From Cyanothece sp. UBA12306 (GTDB lineage: Bacteria; Cyanobacteriota; Cyanobacteriia; Cyanobacteriales; Microcystaceae), in NCBI GenBank assembly GCA_003448685.1, contig DLXW01000133.1, positions 1 to 7,432 of the forward strand: 7,432 bases of DNA, in the 5' to 3' direction. Each line of letters opens with the position of its first letter. The first letter of the stretch is position 1. The position numbers were made by a program, and so were the translations under genes. Below, in pieces: positions 1 to 3,623 of the stretch. The notes beneath the pieces are model-generated. The model made no database searches and was not told the origin of the DNA. It worked only from the letters and a program-made list of their open reading frames with translations.

Positions 1-198
1 ACCATGGCTTTCAACCTCAACGGATTTAACTTCAACCAATCCATTCTTGACTCACAAGGTCGTGTAATTGGAACCTGGGCTGATGTATTAAACCGCGCTG
101 GAATCGGAATGGAAGTAATGCACGAGCGCAATGCTCACAACTTCCCCTTAGACTTGGCGAATGCTGAGCCCGTTTCTGCTCCTGCTATCAATGGTTAA
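1..198 (+). CDS. psbA: Photosystem II D1 protein, C-terminal end (partial, 5' end outside window)
   Basis: This is the last 65 codons of psbA, read in frame from base 1 (ACC) to the TAA at 196-198. D1 is a core photosystem II reaction-centre subunit in the thylakoid membrane. Its C-terminal tail supplies ligands to the Mn4CaO5 oxygen-evolving cluster. The tail is near-invariant among cyanobacteria: the sequence around [14 protein letters not shown] is followed by [20 protein letters not shown] and then PLDLA. The residues after PLDLA ([12 protein letters not shown]) form the short extension that CtpA removes, leaving the alpha-carboxylate of the final Ala of mature D1 as a metal ligand. The His and Glu in the MHERNAHNF segment match the known cluster ligands His332, Glu333 and His337, and the Asp in PLDLA matches Asp342. 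The ATG at base 4 is an internal Met, not the start. Cyanobacteria usually carry several psbA copies, and the tail alone does not show which form this is. Confidence 0.98.
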   Translation, partial: TMAFNLNGFNFNQSILDSQGRVIGTWADVLNRAGIGMEVMHERNAHNFPLDLANAEPVSAPAING

Positions 199-226
199 TT
201 CCTGTTGATGACAAATAAATATTAGC

Positions 227-263
227 AAAAAAGCACTCTCAATTTTGGGGGTGCTTTTTTGTT
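227..263 (+). terminator. Intrinsic terminator of psbA
   Basis: A 14-base left arm (AAAAAAGCACTCTC, 227-240) pairs fully, with two G-T wobbles, to the right arm GGGGGTGCTTTTTT (247-260) around the 6-base loop AATTTT. The right arm ends in a T run and continues as GTT. It lies 28 bases after the psbA stop, as expected for a heavily transcribed single-gene unit. Because the stem starts with six A's, the minus-strand reading also ends in a T run, so it could stop transcription from both sides. Confidence 0.93.
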
Positions 264-467
264 ATTATAGTTATTTAGTCAAAAAATGCGGAAATGTCAG
301 AAGGATTGAGAGTTATGTTATCACCTCAAATTATTGAAAAGGTTATCAAAAATACATTTATTAGTTGATTCAGCTAGATCAGAAGGCCAAATATTACCAA
401 AACCTAAACAAATATTTGATGTTGCTTGACTACTATAGCAGTACGCAAAAACATGATAGTATTTTTC

Positions 468-496
468 TGTTCCTTGTTCTGGTGTTCCCCGTTCCC
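468..496 (+). repeat. Degenerate short tandem heptamer repeat (TGTTCCC type)
   Basis: Four heptamers stand almost head to tail: TGTTCCT (468-474), TGTTCTG (475-481), then after one extra G TGTTCCC (483-489) and CGTTCCC (490-496). Short tandemly repeated heptanucleotides of this TGTTCCC kind are common in intergenic DNA of filamentous and some unicellular cyanobacteria. Here they are partly decayed, and they lie 65 bases upstream of the Uma2 start. Confidence 0.6.
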
Positions 497-561
497 TTTA
501 ACTAAAATTAAGAGCAAAATAGAGAAAGAAAATAATTTATCAAAACCTAAGGTAAACAAAC

Positions 562-1188
562 ATGGTAGCAACTTTATTTACTCAAAAGAATAGTGTAATT
601 CTTGATCATATTCGTTGGGAAACCTATCAAGCTTTGGTTAAAGATAGTGCGGAACAATCGAATAAACGCTTAACATATTTTCGTGGGATTTTAGAAATTA
701 TGACTCCTTTACCTGAACATGAAACTTATAAGAAATTACTTGACCGTTTTGTGTTAGTTACGGTGGAGGAAATGAATAGAGAAATGCGTAGTTTAGGGTC
801 TTGTACTTGGAGTCGTGAAGATTTAAGACAGGGGTTAGAACCAGATGAATGTTATTACATCGATAATGAGAAAGAGGTAAGAGGAAAGCTAGAAATTGAC
901 CTCAATAATGATCCTCCTCCTGACTTAGCAATAGAGATTGATATTACTAGCAGTTCCCTGAATCGGATGGAAATTTATGCAGCGTTAGGTGTGGCTGAGA
1001 TTTGGCGGTTTGATGGTCAATTTTTAAGTATCTATCAGTTAGTGAAAAGCGGTTATCAAGAGTGTCAATTTTCTAAGGTTTTTCCGTTTTTAAAGAGTGA
1101 GGATATTATGGGATTCTTAAAGCAGTCTCAAGGGGGAGAAATGGCTTTAATTAAGGCTTTTAGACTTTGGGTTAGGAGTAAGCTATAG
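562..1188 (+). CDS. Uma2 family (DUF820) putative restriction-endonuclease-like protein
   Basis: This 208-residue protein is of usual length for the Uma2/DUF820 family, a PD-(D/E)XK nuclease-fold group found in many copies in cyanobacteria. The family hallmarks are present. The early segment YFRGILEIMTPLPEHE (39-54) corresponds to the conserved 'G.leimsPp..H' signature. EPDECYYI lies at 93-100. The active-site strands carry PDLAIEID (120-127), with D121 and E125 as probable metal ligands. After it comes the closing motif with Y139, GVAEIWRFDG (143-152). The Lys often found in the helix before the conserved Tyr is replaced (NRMEIYAALG, 134-143). The start ATG is preceded by AAGG (549-552) with a 9-base gap. 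The gene stands alone between two repeat-bearing spacers, with no partner methylase or antitoxin in view. The biological role of Uma2 proteins is poorly known; links to mobile DNA or defence are inference. Catalysis is not shown. Confidence 0.9.
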   Translation: MVATLFTQKNSVILDHIRWETYQALVKDSAEQSNKRLTYFRGILEIMTPLPEHETYKKLLDRFVLVTVEEMNREMRSLGSCTWSREDLRQGLEPDECYYIDNEKEVRGKLEIDLNNDPPPDLAIEIDITSSSLNRMEIYAALGVAEIWRFDGQFLSIYQLVKSGYQECQFSKVFPFLKSEDIMGFLKQSQGGEMALIKAFRLWVRSKL

Positions 1189-1381
1189 CAGAATGTAGAA
1201 TTTAGAATGAAGAATTTAGAATGAAAAACATTATCATTAGCAAGTTTTAGCGATATACATTGTCCTAAAGTAAGCATTCAACAGTCAGGTTTCAGCCTTT
1301 GAATAAAAGCAGTAAATATTCTTTTTCTGGCATTAATTTTTAGCTTGAATCTAATAGCTGAATGCTTAAATCCTAGCAACT
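1189..1381. other. Repeat-rich spacer between convergent genes
   Basis: This 193-base spacer lies between the 3' ends of the Uma2 gene (+) and the TPR gene (-). It begins with the tandem 14-mer and also contains a 10-bp inverted pair, TAAGCATTCA (1271-1280) and TGAATGCTTA (1359-1368), 78 bases apart. The left member runs into AACAGTCAGGTTTCAGCC, resembling the dispersed 'AAGCATTCAGC/TTTCAGC' short repeats of cyanobacteria. I see no classic stem-plus-T-run terminator for either gene. The widely spaced inverted pair could form a long-loop hairpin, but that is speculative. Confidence 0.5.
1197..1224. repeat. Perfect 14-bp tandem duplication, AGAATTTAGAATGA x2
   Basis: Two identical, directly adjacent copies of AGAATTTAGAATGA occupy 1197-1210 and 1211-1224, starting nine bases after the Uma2 stop. 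Each unit itself holds two AGAAT words, so this is an A/T-rich simple repeat of the 'aattctaaattct' type seen in cyanobacterial intergenic DNA. Confidence 0.85.
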
Positions 1382-3193
1382 TTAATTATATTTTTCTAGT
1401 AGTTTTTGCAAACTATTATAACCATCAACTCCAATAAATTTAATAATATTAGATCGCTGTTTTTCTAATAAATTCTGAAACTGATCACTTGGCATTTTTC
1501 CTTTAATAATTGTGATTAAACCCGCAGCTTGTCGCCATTCTTGGGAATTAATTTGAGACAATAAATACATCCCTATACAACCATAACTGAGAGTTTTTTC
1601 TTGATTACTCAAACTATAATAAGCTTCCGCTAGATAAGTAAAATTAAGCCCTTGTAGATAAAGATCTCCTGAAACTAAAGCAATAGTTGTTCCTTTCTCT
1701 AATGCAGTAATTGCCGCTACAGGCTTAGCTAAAACCACATAGGCAATCCCTAAACTATTATAAGCTAAAGCCTGACTTTGGGAATCTTCTAAACGTTGAG
1801 CTAACTGTAATCCTTGTTCAAGATAACTAATAGCTTGCTCATAAATACCCTCGTCCATTGTTTCCAATTGACGTTCCTTAAATACCTGGCTATAACCCAA
1901 ATTCACTAGCGCGTTAGCCTCTCCTAATCTATTACCAAATTGACGAGCTAAAATCAAGGCACGTTGACTACAACTAATCGCTTCATTATAGTTTTTTTGG
2001 TATACTTCAAGACGACTTAAATGATTAAGATTAGCAATTTCAGTAATAGAATCAGATGCTTCACGAGCAATCGATAAAGCCTCTTCATGAAAAGATTTAG
2101 ACTTTTGATATTGTCCTAAAGTACGTTCAGAATATCCTAGTAAAGTTAAAATTTTAGCTTTTTCTTGGCTTCTTTCTACCTCTTTTAAAGGATCATCAAA
2201 ATAACTAAGTGTTTCTTGGAGATAATCCCCAGAAAATGAGGCAAAAATCCCGCCATAAAGAGGAAAATCATCTCGCCTAGCGAATTGACGGAGAATTTGT
2301 AACATCCTCAAAAAACAAACTTCACTTAACTGCTTTTTACCATAACTAAAACCTTGAGATAATTGACCCCAAATAACAGCAAAAGTCAGAAAGGTACTAT
2401 AGGATAATTTCTTACCAAATTGAGCATCATAAGGCTGTTGATCAAACCAATTTACCAATCCTTGTTGTAGATATCTTAGGACAATCATCAATTGAATCCA
2501 TGCCCTTAATTCTACTTGATTAGTAACCCGAACAAAATCGATGATCGAACTTTGTTGATTAAGATTTTTAAATAACTGTTGAACTAAGGGACTATCAATC
2601 TTTTTTGACCACCAACTCCAAGGACTTCTTTTTTCAGTTCCAAACCCTAAAACACTTTGATTTTGTTGATAAATCCAGCCAATTAAATCCGGTTCTAACT
2701 TAGCAAAAGAATCTAATCCATCCCTAATTCCTTGACCCAATTCTTGAATTTCCTGAGATAAATCTTTATTCAATAAAGCTTGGGCTAACTTACTTAGTTC
2801 CTCTCTGGTTAAATTAGGAGTATTATTAGGGTCAACTACCTGGAAAAAAACCGATAAATAATCATTATTATTAGCCAGGGAAATTTGTTCAATAGAACTA
2901 GCTATCGCTTGATCTGTTTGATGCTCTTGTTGCCATCTTTTCCATTCTCCCTCTATGGTCTGTAATGCCCTTAAAATACGAGTAGCTTTAACTTTGGTCT
3001 CTAATTGTGCTTTAGTGGTTTCTATGCGTTGAAATAAGGAGCGTTCAAAAACTTCTCCAGTACCTTTAGTAATTTCTCTAACTAGCATTTGATAAACTTG
3101 CTCTTTTGAGCGAATATTGCCCTTAAGAGTAGTTTCGACAATAGAATCAATTAAGGCCAAATAATTATCAGATATATTGTTAGAATCAGACAT
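1382..3193 (-). CDS. Tetratricopeptide-repeat protein with uncharacterised N-terminal region (603 aa)
   Basis: This is a soluble-looking 603-residue protein with no signal peptide or clear membrane span. The C-terminal 40 percent consists of TPR helical hairpins at about 344-377, 384-417, 424-467 (with an insertion around 440-450), 473-507 and 513-547. They show the typical A/G/Y spacing, for example ALAYNSLGIAYVVLAKPVAA and EANALVNLGYSQVF. TPRs build a superhelical scaffold for protein-protein contacts. Residues 1-340 are mostly alpha-helical and Gln-rich. They include a charged stretch at 50-95 with coiled-coil character, an acidic DPNN segment near 121-124, and an aromatic SPWSWWSKK patch at 190-198. 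I do not recognise a domain there. The start ATG (3191-3193) has no obvious Shine-Dalgarno, which is common in cyanobacteria, and no better Met lies nearby upstream in frame. The gene stands alone, convergent with Uma2 and divergent from the 22-codon ORF. A role as a scaffold or regulator is inference only. Confidence 0.87.
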   Translation of the reverse strand: MSDSNNISDNYLALIDSIVETTLKGNIRSKEQVYQMLVREITKGTGEVFERSLFQRIETTKAQLETKVKATRILRALQTIEGEWKRWQQEHQTDQAIASSIEQISLANNNDYLSVFFQVVDPNNTPNLTREELSKLAQALLNKDLSQEIQELGQGIRDGLDSFAKLEPDLIGWIYQQNQSVLGFGTEKRSPWSWWSKKIDSPLVQQLFKNLNQQSSIIDFVRVTNQVELRAWIQLMIVLRYLQQGLVNWFDQQPYDAQFGKKLSYSTFLTFAVIWGQLSQGFSYGKKQLSEVCFLRMLQILRQFARRDDFPLYGGIFASFSGDYLQETLSYFDDPLKEVERSQEKAKILTLLGYSERTLGQYQKSKSFHEEALSIAREASDSITEIANLNHLSRLEVYQKNYNEAISCSQRALILARQFGNRLGEANALVNLGYSQVFKERQLETMDEGIYEQAISYLEQGLQLAQRLEDSQSQALAYNSLGIAYVVLAKPVAAITALEKGTTIALVSGDLYLQGLNFTYLAEAYYSLSNQEKTLSYGCIGMYLLSQINSQEWRQAAGLITIIKGKMPSDQFQNLLEKQRSNIIKFIGVDGYNSLQKLLEKYN

Positions 3194-3464
3194 ATATTAA
3201 TCAGAAATCAGATGTGAGAGCAAAAATCTAGGCAAATTTGAACAGACAAGAGGTTTGAGAATTTCACTTACATTTTATTGTATCCTTAACCCATTTCGTT
3301 ATATTTACTTAATTGATCTAACCCAACTGGGTGAGCTACCTGGGGGAAGTACCTAGCAAGACATTGTTTTAAACTAAATAATAATGACAGCCTAGTGGAT
3401 AACACGCAATGGCAAAACATAAAGTCTTTCGTTCTTAATATTTAATTTCAACAGGAGAACCCCC
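3194..3464. other. Divergent intergenic region upstream of the TPR gene and of the micro-ORF
   Basis: This 271-base region should hold promoters for both flanking units. On the minus strand, TACAAT and TAAAAT words at about 3275-3290 could serve as a -10 for the TPR gene, but no good -35 matches them. On the plus strand, a GC-richer island stands out at 3322-3357, with CCCAACTGGG followed by GAGCTACC, a G run, AAGTACC and TAGC. It has only short, competing pairings. A nine-codon ATG reading frame at 3409-3438 (MAKHKVFRS) lacks a ribosome binding site. I see no tRNA or known RNA family with confidence. Confidence 0.5.
3453..3457 (+). promoter_or_regulatory. Strong Shine-Dalgarno (AGGAG) for the 22-codon ORF
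   Basis: AGGAG lies 7 bases upstream of the ATG at 3465, ideal spacing and much stronger than the sites in front of the large genes in this window. It lies within AGGAGAACCCCC (3453-3464), which can pair with GGGGGTTCCT (3537-3546) just after the ORF's stop codon, leaving one bulged G. In the folded form the ribosome binding site would be masked. Confidence 0.7.
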
Positions 3465-3533
3465 ATGGAGCTAATATCCCTTTCTTTAATCTTAGTTGGC
3501 ACTTTCCTAGCCGATTATCTCCTCCATAATTAG
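3465..3533 (+). CDS. Probable 22-residue single-span membrane micro-protein
   Basis: The reading frame runs from ATG (3465-3467) to TAG (3531-3533). It encodes a 22-residue peptide, MELISLSLILVGTFLADY followed by LLHN. Residues 3-20 are almost all hydrophobic, interrupted only by small or polar residues and Asp17, so it could cross a membrane once. The case for it being real is the AGGAG site at perfect spacing, the hydrophobic composition, and the hairpin terminator about 40 bases after the stop. Cyanobacteria have many single-span small subunits in photosystems, cytochrome b6f and NDH-1. This one is shorter than PetL, PetN, PsaM, PsbM or Psb30, and I cannot match it to any of them. Alternatives are a leader peptide, a small hydrophobic toxin-like peptide, or chance. 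It has no obvious partner gene on its strand. Confidence 0.5.
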   Translation: MELISLSLILVGTFLADYLLHN

Positions 3534-3536
3534 CTT

Positions 3537-3546
3537 GGGGGTTCCT
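3537..3546 (+). promoter_or_regulatory. Anti-Shine-Dalgarno stretch GGGGGTTCCT downstream of the micro-ORF
   Basis: GGGGGTTCCT begins three bases after the micro-ORF stop. It is the reverse complement of AGGAACCCCC, and so pairs with the ribosome-binding region AGGAGAACCCCC at 3453-3464 by ten base pairs with one bulged G. The pairing would close a loop containing the whole 22-codon frame. This resembles long-range translation-masking pairings known in transcripts of small hydrophobic peptides, but that function is inference here. Confidence 0.45.
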
Positions 3547-3570
3547 AATCATCCTCATCAAGAATAGAAA

Positions 3571-3606
3571 ATAAAAACGCGGGTACTAGAAGTATCCGCG
3601 TTAATT
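3571..3606. terminator. Hairpin terminator between convergent micro-ORF and 961-aa gene
   Basis: AACGCGGGTACT (3576-3587) and AGTATCCGCGTT (3591-3602) form a 12-bp stem around the three-base loop AGA. On the plus strand the only imperfection is a G-T wobble; on the minus strand that position is an A/C mismatch. Read on the minus strand, the stem is followed by TTTATTTTC, a usable T tract, so it most likely ends the minus-strand transcript 22 bases after the stop of the 961-residue gene. The plus-strand exit (AATTGTATTTTA) is weaker but could also stop the micro-ORF transcript. Confidence 0.8.
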
Positions 3607-3623
3607 GTATTTTATGGTAATAG

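Larger units (their letters stand above)
199..561. other. Gene-poor spacer between psbA and the Uma2 gene
   Basis: Apart from the psbA terminator and the heptamer repeats listed separately, I see no gene here. All frames are broken by stops. The best open stretch runs from 310 to the TGA at 427-429 (ending DSARSEGQILPKPKQIFDVA). It has no ATG and no ribosome binding site, and could be a decayed gene end. A copy of CTATAGCAG sits at 433-441 and recurs at 1183-1191, just over the end of the Uma2 gene. The promoter of the Uma2 gene should lie in the last 100 bases, but I cannot point to a convincing -35/-10 pair. Confidence 0.6.

Noticed and set aside
446..466. AAAAACATGATAGTATTTTT as a possible terminator
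   Set aside because: It has only five A-T pairs, then a mismatch, and no GC in the stem; too weak, and no gene ends nearby to need it.
3297..3370. Glutamine (glnA/Downstream-peptide) riboswitch suggested by GGGGGAAGTACC upstream of a short ORF
   Set aside because: Only the GGAAGTA word fits. The expected closing stem (CGTTCA with GGAACG) and the CCGAAGG element are not found nearby, so I do not call it. An Infernal scan would settle it.
3409..3438. Nine-codon frame MAKHKVFRS upstream of the micro-ORF
   Set aside because: There is no ribosome binding site before its ATG and it is too short to judge; it is probably chance.
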